The notes: a model not told the origin generated them from the sequence alone. DNA of 9,467 nucleotides from Clostridia bacterium (GCA_017407365.1 JAFQWR010000067.1:1-9467), one strand, 5' to 3'. Shown: positions 1 to 6,037, counted from the stretch's first letter. Made by a program: numbers and translations.

Positions 1-603
1 GCCGGAATAAACCATATTGATACGGTCACCCAAGGGGCTGTTTTCGTTTACCACAGCCTCAGCGTCCTTTTCAACAGGAACGGACTCACCGGTAAGGGGT
101 GCTTCCTCACACTTTAAGCTTGCACAATCGATGAGTCTTGCATCGGCAGGAATAAAATCTCCTGCTTCAAGCAGAATAATATCACCACGAACAAGCTGAG
201 AAGCATCAATTTTCTGCTCCCTTCCGTCTCGGATTACTCTGGCGTGCGGTGAGGACATATTCTTTAACGCTTCAAGAGCCTTTTCTGCCTTGCTTTCCTG
301 CATAACACCCATAACGGCATTGAGGCAGACGATTGCAAAAATAATGATAGGCTCGGCAAGACCCTCGTGTTCGATAATGGAAGTCACTAACGATATGATC
401 GCCGCAATGATAAGAATGATTACCATTGCATCCTTAAACTGCTCTAAAAAACGAACAACAATGGACTTCTTCTTTTTTTCCTTAAGACGGTTTTCTCCGT
501 CTGCGGAAAGTCTTTTACCTGCTTCCTCTGTGGTCAACCCCATATCGGGGTCAACGGCAAGCTGCTTGATAAGCTCTTGCTTTGTGACACTGTGCTGATT
601 CAT
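1..603 (-). CDS. P2-type cation-transporting ATPase (calcium-pump-like), N-terminal part
   Basis: The frame is open from an ATG at 603 to the left edge, giving 201 residues of a protein that normally has about 850-900. It would use ATP to move a cation, most likely Ca2+, across the cytoplasmic membrane. Residues 1-50 form the cation-ATPase N-terminal domain (GLTTEEAGKRL, then GENRL). Hydrophobic stretches at about 59-76 and 84-100 are TM1 and TM2. The actuator domain follows, with the P-type signature LTGES at 170-174, whose TGES loop drives dephosphorylation. The phosphorylation motif DKTGT and the ion-binding helix M4 lie outside the window, so the ion is inferred from overall similarity to bacterial SERCA/PMCA-like pumps. 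The start is supported by AAAGGAGA five to six bases upstream. It is divergent from the DUF378 gene. A related Na+ or Mn2+ pump is not excluded. Confidence 0.9.
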   Translation of the reverse strand, partial: MNQHSVTKQELIKQLAVDPDMGLTTEEAGKRLSADGENRLKEKKKKSIVVRFLEQFKDAMVIILIIAAIISLVTSIIEHEGLAEPIIIFAIVCLNAVMGVMQESKAEKALEALKNMSSPHARVIRDGREQKIDASQLVRGDIILLEAGDFIPADARLIDCASLKCEEAPLTGESVPVEKDAEAVVNENSPLGDRINMVYSG

Positions 604-648
604 AAATTCTCCTTTCATATAAATCAAATTAGAATGTAGATCCATATA

Positions 649-676
649 TTTATAAGCCATTCCAAATACACTTAAA
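649..676 (-). promoter_or_regulatory. Possible sigma-A promoter of the P-type ATPase gene
   Basis: On the minus strand a good -10 (TATAAA, 649-654) stands 16 bases from a weak -35 (TTTAAG, 671-676). This predicts an untranslated leader of about 40 bases before the AAAGGAGA site. The -35 is poor, so the call rests mainly on the -10 and the position. Confidence 0.35.
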
Positions 677-744
677 CAAAGAAATGAAAATTCATACATA
701 TTTTTTTTCAGCAGACACAAGATAACTATTAAGGAGGTGAAACC

Positions 745-957
745 ATGATTGTTGCAAACGTTATCGCATTTATCTTACTGCTGATTGGCGGCTTAAACTG
801 GGGTCTTGTTGGTATTTTTCAATGGAATCTGGTTGAAGCAATCTTTGGCGTCGGCTTTGTAACCAGCGCAATTTATATTCTTGTGTTGGCATCTGCGGTT
901 TGGCTGTTGATCTCTTCTATCGCAAGACACCGTATTCAATTTAACGCTCACGCTTAA
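745..957 (+). CDS. DUF378 (YuzA-like) small membrane protein
   Basis: This 70-residue protein is almost entirely two membrane helices, about residues 4-25 and 38-58, ending in a short basic polar tail (ARHRIQFNAHA). The pattern around the first helix, LLIGGLNWGLVG followed by NLVEAIFG, is typical of the DUF378 family, which includes B. subtilis YuzA and has members of about 60-80 residues. The function of the family is unknown; its presence in the cytoplasmic membrane is inferred from composition. The start is firm: a full AAGGAGGTGA ribosome site at 731-740 lies four bases from the ATG. It is a single-gene unit, divergent from the P-type ATPase and followed by a strong terminator at 1077-1115. 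I could not identify a convincing promoter in the 604-730 interval on this strand. Confidence 0.85.
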   Translation: MIVANVIAFILLLIGGLNWGLVGIFQWNLVEAIFGVGFVTSAIYILVLASAVWLLISSIARHRIQFNAHA

Positions 958-1076
958 TTAAACATCTGCATTATAAATCTGTAAAGCTGAAAGAAATAGA
1001 ATCTTCGGAAAGAACAGAACCCATGCAGGATGTTATGATGTATGAACACATTATTTTCGCTCATACACATTCCAAG

Positions 1077-1115
1077 AAACGGCTATCCGCAAAATATCGG
1101 GATCGCCGTTTTTTT
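1077..1115 (+). terminator. Rho-independent terminator after the DUF378 gene
   Basis: AAACGGC at 1077-1083 pairs with GCCGTTT at 1105-1111. After one mismatch, ATCC (1085-1088) pairs with GGAT (1100-1103). The stem runs directly into seven T residues (1109-1115). It closes the plus-strand DUF378 transcript about 120 bases after the stop codon and separates it from the tRNA promoter. Confidence 0.85.
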
Positions 1116-1134
1116 ATTATGCCCATTGAAACAC

Positions 1135-1163
1135 TTGCTAAAATTGCTGTTTAGTGATATAAT
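1135..1163 (+). promoter_or_regulatory. Sigma-A promoter of the tRNA-Arg gene
   Basis: A perfect -10 TATAAT (1158-1163) sits 17 bases from a -35 TTGCTA (1135-1140, four of six consensus bases). The predicted start is near 1170, about ten bases before the mature tRNA 5' end. This is a convincing housekeeping promoter for a single-gene tRNA unit. Confidence 0.85.
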
Positions 1164-1179
1164 AAAGCAAATTGAATTT

Positions 1180-1254
1180 GCTTCCGTAGTTAAATGGATA
1201 TAACAAACCCCTCCTAAGGGTTAGTTCCGGGTTCGATTCCCAGCGGGAGTGCCA
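1180..1254 (+). tRNA. tRNA-Arg, anticodon CCU
   Basis: The cloverleaf can be drawn by eye. The acceptor stem is 1180-1186 with 1244-1250, the D stem GTTA/TAAC is 1189-1192 with 1201-1204, and the anticodon stem AACCC/GGGTT is 1206-1210 with 1218-1222. The seven-base anticodon loop holds CCT at 1213-1215, which reads AGG (arginine). The T arm has TTCGATT at 1232-1238. The discriminator is G1251 and CCA is encoded at 1252-1254. Oddities are a C1228/A1242 mismatch in the T stem and two G-U pairs in the acceptor stem (G1180/T1250 and T1183/G1246). It has its own promoter and terminator, so it is probably expressed. No integrase or repeated 3' end marks it as an attachment site here. Confidence 0.93.
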
Positions 1255-1259
1255 TTATG

Positions 1260-1286
1260 GGCCACTCGTTTTTCGGGTGGTCTTTT
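1260..1286 (+). terminator. Terminator of the tRNA-Arg unit
   Basis: A nine-pair stem (1260-1268 with 1274-1282, two of the pairs G-U) closes a T5 loop and is followed by TTTTATTATT. It starts five bases after the encoded CCA. Confidence 0.85.
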
Positions 1287-1310
1287 ATTATTGAATCGAA
1301 AATAAAAGAG

Positions 1311-1342
1311 AAAGACCTGCTATTTTGAATACGCAGGTCTTT
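1311..1342 (-). terminator. Terminator of the GH95-like gene
   Basis: AAAGACCTGC (1311-1320) and GCAGGTCTTT (1333-1342) form a perfect ten-pair stem with a 12-base loop, 26 bases beyond the stop codon at 1368. On the minus strand it continues into a T-rich, interrupted tract. It is close to symmetrical and could also stop readthrough from the tRNA unit on the other strand, so this is a convergent terminator zone. Confidence 0.75.
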
Positions 1343-1367
1343 TGCTTACTTATACAGATTTCTGATA

Positions 1368-3752
1368 TCAGATGCGGAAGTCAAACTTAACTGCCTTGCC
1401 TCCGGGAAGCGCAACACCCTCTATTCTTCTGTTTTCAAGCTTTGTGGAGGGACCCTTTTTAACAGCCTTAACCATTTCGGGAAGAATTAAGGTTACCGTT
1501 TTAGCAGATTTTGCCTTCATCGTAACATTCAGAATGCCACGCTTACGGTTGCATTCAATGTCTACGTTTACACCGCAGGGCAGACAGAAGCTTTCCACCG
1601 TGAAGCTATCAACCGACTCGGGCAATGCGGGCAAAATACGAATGGTGTTTTTATCGGAAACGGCAAAGAAGGAATGGATTGCCTGCGTGATGGAAAGATT
1701 ACCTGCAATCTGATAGGGCGCCCAGAAGAAATCCGAGGTAAGACCCATACCGCGCCAATCGTTTTCAGCGGTGACAAGATTGTTCATCAGCGTACTGCGA
1801 AGCGCGGCGGTCAGGCAATCGTTTGCAAGCGTTGCATCACCTAAGCGGGAGAAAAGAGTTGCATAGTAGCCATACGCCCAGCTCGTCATATCGGATAAAT
1901 CACCCGTGACTCGCTTTTTAGCGGAAAGCAGACAGCCCTTACCAAGCTCTGTTGCCTCATCAAAGACCTCTAAGCCGGGGAATGCGGGGTACAGATGAGA
2001 AGCATAACGGCTGACGTCGTTATCTTCCAATTCCTTGGGCAGATATTCCTTTAAGCTGCCGTCGGGATTGAAGGCGTATTCGGGCATTTTGGTGAGCATA
2101 TCCTTCCACTTGGGAACCTCTTCCTTGTTGACCTTCAGCTCCTCAGATGCCTCAATCAGGTTGCATAACAGCTCCTTACAAACGGCAAAATCGATGGTGG
2201 AATTATAAGCAATTGCAGTTTTTGCACCCGTTTTTTCATCAATGAGATTTGCAGGTGTGTTATTGGGAGAATAAGAGGGACAGGTCACGTATTTGCCGCT
2301 CATATCCAATTTGAGGAAATCCTCATAGAATAAAGCGGCTTCCTTCATAAAGGGAATTGCTCTTTCCTTTAAGAACTTTTTATCTCCTGTATACAAATAA
2401 TACAGATAGAACAGGTTGGCAATCCAGCCTGCGCCTGCAGTATAATGCACAACCTCGGGCTCTACACTACCGATAAGGCCGGTGCCGGGCGAGGTAACAG
2501 TGGGAACAAAAATACCTTTGCAGCCATACAGACGGAAGGCGTTTTTCTTAAGGTCGGGCAGAGCGCCCTCATAGTAAGAAAATACAGCCTGCAAATACTC
2601 GGGAAGATTACCGCAAAGCGCCATGCTATACATCAGCTGAAGCAAGCCGTCCGTGCGGTTTGCAGCGCCGTACGCCTTATAATCACCGCACCATAAGCCG
2701 TAGGGCGAGGTCATCTGCCCGTTTTCACGAGAAGAGCAAACAAGAAGATATCTGCCAAAATACCAGAGCTTTTCTAAAAGTGCAGTGGTAATTTCTCCCT
2801 TATTGGCTTTTGCAATCAACTCCTCTACCGAGGTTTCTCTTTCGGATGATTCAAGGTCGATTTCTGCGGTGTGCATCAGCTTGGAATGCAACGACATGCT
2901 TTCCTTCAGCATTTTGTCGTATGTCATCTTGTTGGCGGCAAGCAGCGCCTTAGCAGCCTTCCATTCCTTTTCACGTTGAGATTCAGCAAAAACGTGAATG
3001 ACAACCAAGATATCGGACGCACCCTTGATACGGATGCTGTTTTCGGTTACCTCCTGGCTACCGCCAAAATATGTAATCTTTGCAACAGCGCCAAAATCGG
3101 TTCCGTTATCGTTTCTTGCAGAGTAATACAGATAGTAAGGCTCTACCTTACGCATCAAGCCGTCGGGCTTTTTGGAAAACGCAGTCGTTGTGCGGATGTT
3201 ATTGAGATCGTGCATCTCAAAGCTGAATTCCGCATCGATCATTGCACTACCGGTTCGGGTAATTTCGTATACAACACAGTCGTTGGCACGGGAAACAAAT
3301 AGCGAACGGTCGTAGCGTGTTGCTCCGTCTTTATAGCAAACGGAAACCTCTCCCGCATCCATATTGACAACACGCATATAATCCTTTACTGCCTTTTCGG
3401 GCTGCATTTTTACAATAAAATCACACAGGGGAAGGGGAACAGAAGTAATAGGGCGGTAATTCTTTGAAATCAAAGCGTTGGGAAGAATATCCTGCGCATC
3501 CTTAAGCTTACCGTCTAAAACAGATTTACGAACCTCCTTAACCTTCTCGGATACCTCGGGCAAAACACCGATGTGACCCTGCCAATTCAAGCCGGCATGG
3601 GAAAGCATAATCGTTTCTTTTTCTACCTTGCCAAAAACTGAAGCACCAACCAAACCGTTACCGGCAGGCAGAGCTTCACGCCAAACAGCACCCCACCACC
3701 CTGCGGGTTGATCAAAGCGCAATACCGCCTTCGGTTTTCTCGTACTGACCAT
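1368..3752 (-). CDS. GH95-like glycoside hydrolase with altered active-site motifs
   Basis: The 794-residue protein has the length and three-part layout of family GH95 (alpha-L-fucosidases and alpha-L-galactosidases). Residues 10-270 are a beta-sandwich N domain opening with WREALPAGNGLVGASVFG. Residues 320-690 are an alpha/alpha-barrel, and a beta C-domain follows ILPALP at 706-711. There is no signal peptide or membrane helix, so it is expected in the cytoplasm. Compared with the family patterns I know, SPSxSPEN reads CPSYSPNN (491-498), so the probable acid Glu is Asn497. QIDGN reads QIAGN (681-685), so the probable Asp is Ala683. The NxN motif of the base step is not evident near 356-366. 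Classical fucosidase activity is therefore doubtful; substrate and reaction are unknown. Start: GGAGG, seven-base spacer, ATG. The gene is monocistronic, with its own promoter and terminator and no transporter or regulator beside it. Confidence 0.8.
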   Translation of the reverse strand: MVSTRKPKAVLRFDQPAGWWGAVWREALPAGNGLVGASVFGKVEKETIMLSHAGLNWQGHIGVLPEVSEKVKEVRKSVLDGKLKDAQDILPNALISKNYRPITSVPLPLCDFIVKMQPEKAVKDYMRVVNMDAGEVSVCYKDGATRYDRSLFVSRANDCVVYEITRTGSAMIDAEFSFEMHDLNNIRTTTAFSKKPDGLMRKVEPYYLYYSARNDNGTDFGAVAKITYFGGSQEVTENSIRIKGASDILVVIHVFAESQREKEWKAAKALLAANKMTYDKMLKESMSLHSKLMHTAEIDLESSERETSVEELIAKANKGEITTALLEKLWYFGRYLLVCSSRENGQMTSPYGLWCGDYKAYGAANRTDGLLQLMYSMALCGNLPEYLQAVFSYYEGALPDLKKNAFRLYGCKGIFVPTVTSPGTGLIGSVEPEVVHYTAGAGWIANLFYLYYLYTGDKKFLKERAIPFMKEAALFYEDFLKLDMSGKYVTCPSYSPNNTPANLIDEKTGAKTAIAYNSTIDFAVCKELLCNLIEASEELKVNKEEVPKWKDMLTKMPEYAFNPDGSLKEYLPKELEDNDVSRYASHLYPAFPGLEVFDEATELGKGCLLSAKKRVTGDLSDMTSWAYGYYATLFSRLGDATLANDCLTAALRSTLMNNLVTAENDWRGMGLTSDFFWAPYQIAGNLSITQAIHSFFAVSDKNTIRILPALPESVDSFTVESFCLPCGVNVDIECNRKRGILNVTMKAKSAKTVTLILPEMVKAVKKGPSTKLENRRIEGVALPGGKAVKFDFRI

Positions 3753-3813
3753 ATAATTTCCTCCATAAATATGCTAAGGCAAACAAAATGCCGCAATAGA
3801 TCGGTTTTGTGAT

Positions 3814-3842
3814 ATTATAGCAAAGATTTTTTTGGTTGTAAA
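3814..3842 (-). promoter_or_regulatory. Sigma-A promoter of the GH95-like gene
   Basis: On the minus strand a perfect extended -10, TGC plus TATAAT (TATAAT at 3814-3819), lies exactly 17 bases from TTTACA (3837-3842, five of six consensus bases). Transcription should begin near 3807, leaving a leader of about 55 bases before the ATG at 3752. The promoter is strong enough not to need an activator. Confidence 0.85.
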
Positions 3843-3882
3843 CGAAAAAACGCCTCTTTTGCCAAAGATTTTTTTTTGCTTT

Positions 3883-3917
3883 CTGGTGCAAAAATAACGC
3901 ACGTGATTTTGCAACAG
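3883..3917. repeat. Imperfect inverted repeat upstream of the GH95-like promoter
   Basis: TGCAAAA (3887-3893) pairs with TTTTGCA (3907-3913); beyond one mismatch CTG (3883-3885) pairs with CAG (3915-3917). The 13-base loop contains CACGTG. No T-tract follows on the minus strand, so a terminator is unlikely in that direction. It lies about 40 bases upstream of the -35 and could be a binding site, but this is only positional inference. Confidence 0.4.
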
Positions 3918-3928
3918 GTATTTTATCG

Positions 3929-3967
3929 AAAAAAAATTCAGCCCCTTAAATCTATCATTAAGGGGCT
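3929..3967 (-). terminator. Terminator of the spoIIGA-sigE-sigG-ylmC operon
   Basis: AGCCCCTTAA (3940-3949) and TTAAGGGGCT (3958-3967) form a perfect ten-pair stem with an eight-base loop. On the minus strand, three bases after the stem comes a run of eight T (3936-3929). It lies about 130 bases beyond the ylmC-type stop codon and before the GH95-like promoter. Confidence 0.85.
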
Positions 3968-4011
3968 TAAAACACGTGTCAAGTATTCACAATAGAAAAT
4001 TTTAATTTTTG

Positions 4012-4047
4012 ACCAAAATTTTACGAGGAATTTTGTTAAATTTTGGT
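4012..4047. repeat. Perfect ten-pair inverted repeat of unknown role
   Basis: ACCAAAATTT (4012-4021) is the exact reverse complement of AAATTTTGGT (4038-4047), with a 16-base loop. It lies between the ylmC-type stop codon and the operon terminator. Neither strand continues into a clean T-run, so it is not a standard terminator; it could be an mRNA 3'-end stabiliser or a copy of a dispersed palindrome. Confidence 0.6.
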
Positions 4048-4100
4048 GACTGAGTTTTTAATCGCTACCACGTAGTTATATAATCAGGTAAATTTTTCGG

Positions 4101-4397
4101 TCAATCCTCTGCGCAACCGCCATCCTTTGGCTTTGCGCCGCATTTTTCGGGAGATGCAGAGGAAATCGGGTATAGCTTGATGAGGATGACGTCATTTCCG
4201 ATCTGTTCAATATTCTTGATCGGTACGGTAACGGTATCTGACTTAAACAAGGATAAGCCGCCCTCCCCCGGAACAATAATCGAAAGCAGCTTACCTGTTT
4301 CAGAATTAAAAACAAAGTCAATGGGCTTGCCAAGCTTTTTTCCGTCTAAGATATTTACAACCTCTTTCTTTTTCAGCTCTGTAAAGGTTACTTCCAT
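4101..4397 (-). CDS. ylmC: YlmC/YmxH family PRC-barrel sporulation protein
   Basis: This 98-residue PRC-barrel-like protein resembles the YlmC/YmxH family, of which B. subtilis YlmC is about 80 residues. Family signatures are VVNILDGKKLGKPIDFVF at about 13-30, IIVPGEGG at 40-47 and IGNDVILIKL at 66-75. The precise function is not established; the family is linked to sporulation by its conserved place after sigG. I place the start at 4397, where AGGAGG stands five bases before the ATG. An in-frame ATG at 4421 would add eight residues but would swallow this ribosome site. Compared with typical members it has an extra C-terminal tail (about 80-98) with Cys86 and Cys95 among Lys, Gly and acidic residues. 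It is the last gene of the operon, 57 bases after sigG. Confidence 0.88.
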   Translation of the reverse strand: MEVTFTELKKKEVVNILDGKKLGKPIDFVFNSETGKLLSIIVPGEGGLSLFKSDTVTVPIKNIEQIGNDVILIKLYPISSASPEKCGAKPKDGGCAED

Positions 4398-4454
4398 AAT
4401 ACCCTCCTGTATATGCTTCAATATATGCAGATAACAGAAGAATCAGAACATAAA

Positions 4455-5228
4455 TTAAGAAATATAAGCCCTGATATCGGAAAGTGCAGCCTTTTCGAGC
4501 CTGGATACCTGCGCCTGGGATATACCGACCTCGTGAGAAATTTCCGTTTGGGTATGCCCCTTGTAATAGCGCAGGTACAGTATTTTACGCTCGCGCTCAC
4601 CAAGCCTTTCCATTGCGGCCTCTAAGGCGATGTGTTCATCCATTATTTCACCCGTTTGCTTCTCATCGTAAAGTTGATCAACCAGAAGGATTTCATCGCC
4701 ATTTGCCCCAAAAACAGGCTCGTAAAGAGATATCGGAGCACTGACAGCGTCTAAAGCGCACGCCACCTCTGAAAGAGGAAGATTCAGCCTTTTGCTGATA
4801 TCCTCTAACCCAACCTCTTCTGAACCCGTACGCTCTAATTCCTCTCTGGTTTTAAGAACCTTATAGGCAGTATCCCGTATGCTTCGGGCAACGCGAAGGC
4901 TGTTTGTATCTCTTAAATATCTTCTGATTTCCCCGATAATCATCGGAACGGCATAGGTTGAAAAACGCACGTTATGCTTAAGATCAAAATTATCAATTGC
5001 TTTTATCAACCCAAGACAGCCTATCTGAAACAGGTCATCCGTCAAGGCTTTGTGCGCCCAATACTTTTGCAATACAGAAAGCACAAGCCTGAGATTGCCT
5101 ATAATCAACTGCTCTCTTACCTTTTCTTCTCCGTTTTTAAGACGTACAAGAAGATCTCTGATTTCGTTTTGCTTCAGCTTTGGCAGCAGAGTTGTATCTA
5201 AGCTGCATATGGTAACCTTATTAGCCAT
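4455..5228 (-). CDS. sigG: RNA polymerase sporulation sigma factor SigG
   Basis: This is the late forespore-specific sigma factor. It directs RNA polymerase to genes for spore DNA protection, germination and signalling to the mother cell. At 257 residues it matches the B. subtilis protein (260). The diagnostic N-terminus NKVTICSLDTTLLPKLK at 3-19 is typical of SigG rather than SigF. Region 2 spans about 38-108 with the near-invariant block FSTYAVPMIIGEIRRYLRD at 89-107. Region 3 is about 115-165. Region 4 is about 200-255, with the DNA-recognition helix GISQAQVSRLEKAA at 235-248. The ATG at 5228 follows AAAGGAGA closely. It lies 95 bases after sigE, and that gap contains a sigma-F-type promoter and an inverted repeat covering the ribosome site. 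Expression is therefore expected from both operon readthrough and its own promoter. Confidence 0.97.
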   Translation of the reverse strand: MANKVTICSLDTTLLPKLKQNEIRDLLVRLKNGEEKVREQLIIGNLRLVLSVLQKYWAHKALTDDLFQIGCLGLIKAIDNFDLKHNVRFSTYAVPMIIGEIRRYLRDTNSLRVARSIRDTAYKVLKTREELERTGSEEVGLEDISKRLNLPLSEVACALDAVSAPISLYEPVFGANGDEILLVDQLYDEKQTGEIMDEHIALEAAMERLGERERKILYLRYYKGHTQTEISHEVGISQAQVSRLEKAALSDIRAYIS

Positions 5229-5234
5229 TTTTCT

Positions 5235-5293
5235 CCTTTGCCGAAGAAAAAAAGAGGATTGAAATTTTATACAAATATAAGGTTCGGCAAAAG
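5235..5293 (-). promoter_or_regulatory. Ribosome-site-sequestering hairpin in the sigG leader
   Basis: On the minus strand CTTTTGCCGAA (5293-5283) can pair with TTCGGCAAAGG (5245-5235): eleven pairs, one a G-U, with a 37-base AT-rich loop. The 3' arm contains AAAGG of the sigG ribosome site (AAAGGAG, 5239-5233). A transcript started at the sigma-F promoter, expected near 5287-5289, would lack the first four or five bases of the 5' arm and form a much weaker stem. Readthrough mRNA from spoIIGA-sigE carries it whole. Confidence 0.7.
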
Positions 5294-5322
5294 TAGTTTA
5301 CCCAAGTTGCATCCTTTTATGC
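5294..5322 (-). promoter_or_regulatory. Sigma-F-type (forespore) promoter of sigG
   Basis: On the minus strand GCATA (5322-5318) and GGGTAAACTA (5303-5294) are separated by 14 bases. They match the known sigma-F elements GYATA and GGNNANAHTR at every specified position. The -35 begins one base after the sigE stop codon. The spacing is a little short compared with what I recall as typical (about 15). Sigma-G recognises similar sites, so autoregulation is likely as well. Confidence 0.75.
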
Positions 5323-5323
5323 A

Positions 5324-6037
5324 TCAGAGAATGCCTGCCATTTCCTTCCGCATTTTGCCTATAATTTTCTTTTCAAGCCTTGATATGTACGATTGACTGA
5401 TCCCCATAAGATCAGCTACCTCCTTTTGCGTCTTTTCCTGTCTGCCGTTAAGACCGTAGCGAAGCTCAATGATTTCCTGCTCTCGCTCTGACAGACTTCC
5501 TAAAGTACGTTTTAATACCTCATGCTCAGCGTTGCGCTCGATGTCACGATACACAATATCCCCCTCCGTTCCCAAAACATCGGATAGCAAAAGCTCGTTT
5601 CCCTCATAATCCACGTTCAACGGCTCATCAAAGGAAACCTCTGCTCTCAGCTTGGATATTCGGCGCAGATGCATAAGAATTTCATTTTCGATACATCTGC
5701 TGGCATAAGTTGCAAGCTTAATTTTTTTATCTAAGGAAAAGGAATTGATCGCCTTAATTAACCCAATTGAGCCAATGGATATCAGGTCCTCTGTATCCAC
5801 GCCCGTATTTTCGAATTTACGCGCAATATACACCACCAATCGCAAATTATGCTCAATCAGAATCACCTTTGCGTTTTCATCACCTGCACCAAACGCAATC
5901 ATCTGACAGGTTTCTTCTTCATACGTCAGCGGCTTAGGAAGGGCTTCCTGTCCGCAGATATAGAATAAAGAAGAGAACAAATCCTCTTTCAGATTGAATT
6001 TTTCAAACAGTCCTTTAACTACCTCGCGTAAATTCAT
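5324..6037 (-). CDS. sigE: RNA polymerase sporulation sigma factor SigE (pro-sigma-E)
   Basis: This is the early mother-cell sigma factor, made as an inactive membrane-associated precursor. Its 237 residues compare with 239 in B. subtilis. Residues 1 to about 27-29 form the amphipathic prosequence, ending near FYICGQEALPKPL, which matches the SpoIIGA cleavage zone of the family (YYIGGSEALP in B. subtilis). Region 2 holds NLRLVVYIARKFENTG (64-79) and KLATYASRCIENEILMHLRR (107-126). SFDEPLN at 135-141 and ELLLSDVLGT at 148-157 are characteristic of SigE. The region 4 helix-turn-helix is about 203-224 (GISQSYISRLEKK). The start at 6037 is preceded by AAAGGAGA and overlaps the last 23 bases of spoIIGA, which suggests translational coupling of the precursor with its protease. 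Its stop codon abuts the sigG promoter. Confidence 0.97.
   Translation of the reverse strand: MNLREVVKGLFEKFNLKEDLFSSLFYICGQEALPKPLTYEEETCQMIAFGAGDENAKVILIEHNLRLVVYIARKFENTGVDTEDLISIGSIGLIKAINSFSLDKKIKLATYASRCIENEILMHLRRISKLRAEVSFDEPLNVDYEGNELLLSDVLGTEGDIVYRDIERNAEHEVLKRTLGSLSEREQEIIELRYGLNGRQEKTQKEVADLMGISQSYISRLEKKIIGKMRKEMAGIL

Larger units (their letters stand above)
3753..4100. other. Gene-free interval of 348 bases between the GH95-like gene and the ylmC-type gene
   Basis: No credible coding frame is present. The stretch is AT-rich. It holds the GH95-like promoter (3814-3842), a hairpin upstream of it (3883-3917), the terminator of the sporulation operon (3929-3967) and a ten-pair inverted repeat (4012-4047). 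CACGTG occurs twice (3900-3905 and 3973-3978), on either side of the terminator. Confidence 0.8.

Noticed and set aside
654..677. Sigma-B-like promoter (GTTTAA, then GCTTAT) before the P-type ATPase
   Set aside because: The second element is a poor match and most Clostridia lack sigma-B; the TATAAA -10 is the simpler reading.
684..695. Small palindrome ATGAA-AA-TTCAT in the ATPase/DUF378 gap
   Set aside because: Five-base arms in AT-rich DNA are expected by chance and no promoter element is tied to it.
1039..1067. Seven-pair inverted repeat TGTATGA/TCATACA before the DUF378 terminator
   Set aside because: It has a long loop, AT-rich arms and no T-run; too weak to call beside the real terminator at 1077-1115.
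1023..1154. Plus-strand frame of 43 codons after the DUF378 gene
   Set aside because: It has no ribosome site and reads straight through a strong terminator and the -35 of the tRNA promoter.
1180..1254. tRNA-Arg as an integration site for a mobile element
   Set aside because: No integrase, no second copy of the tRNA 3' end and no phage or conjugation genes are seen in the window.
4398..4421. Eight-residue N-terminal extension of the YlmC-type protein
   Set aside because: The extension would contain the AGGAGG site that serves the ATG at 4397, and its residues do not resemble the family.
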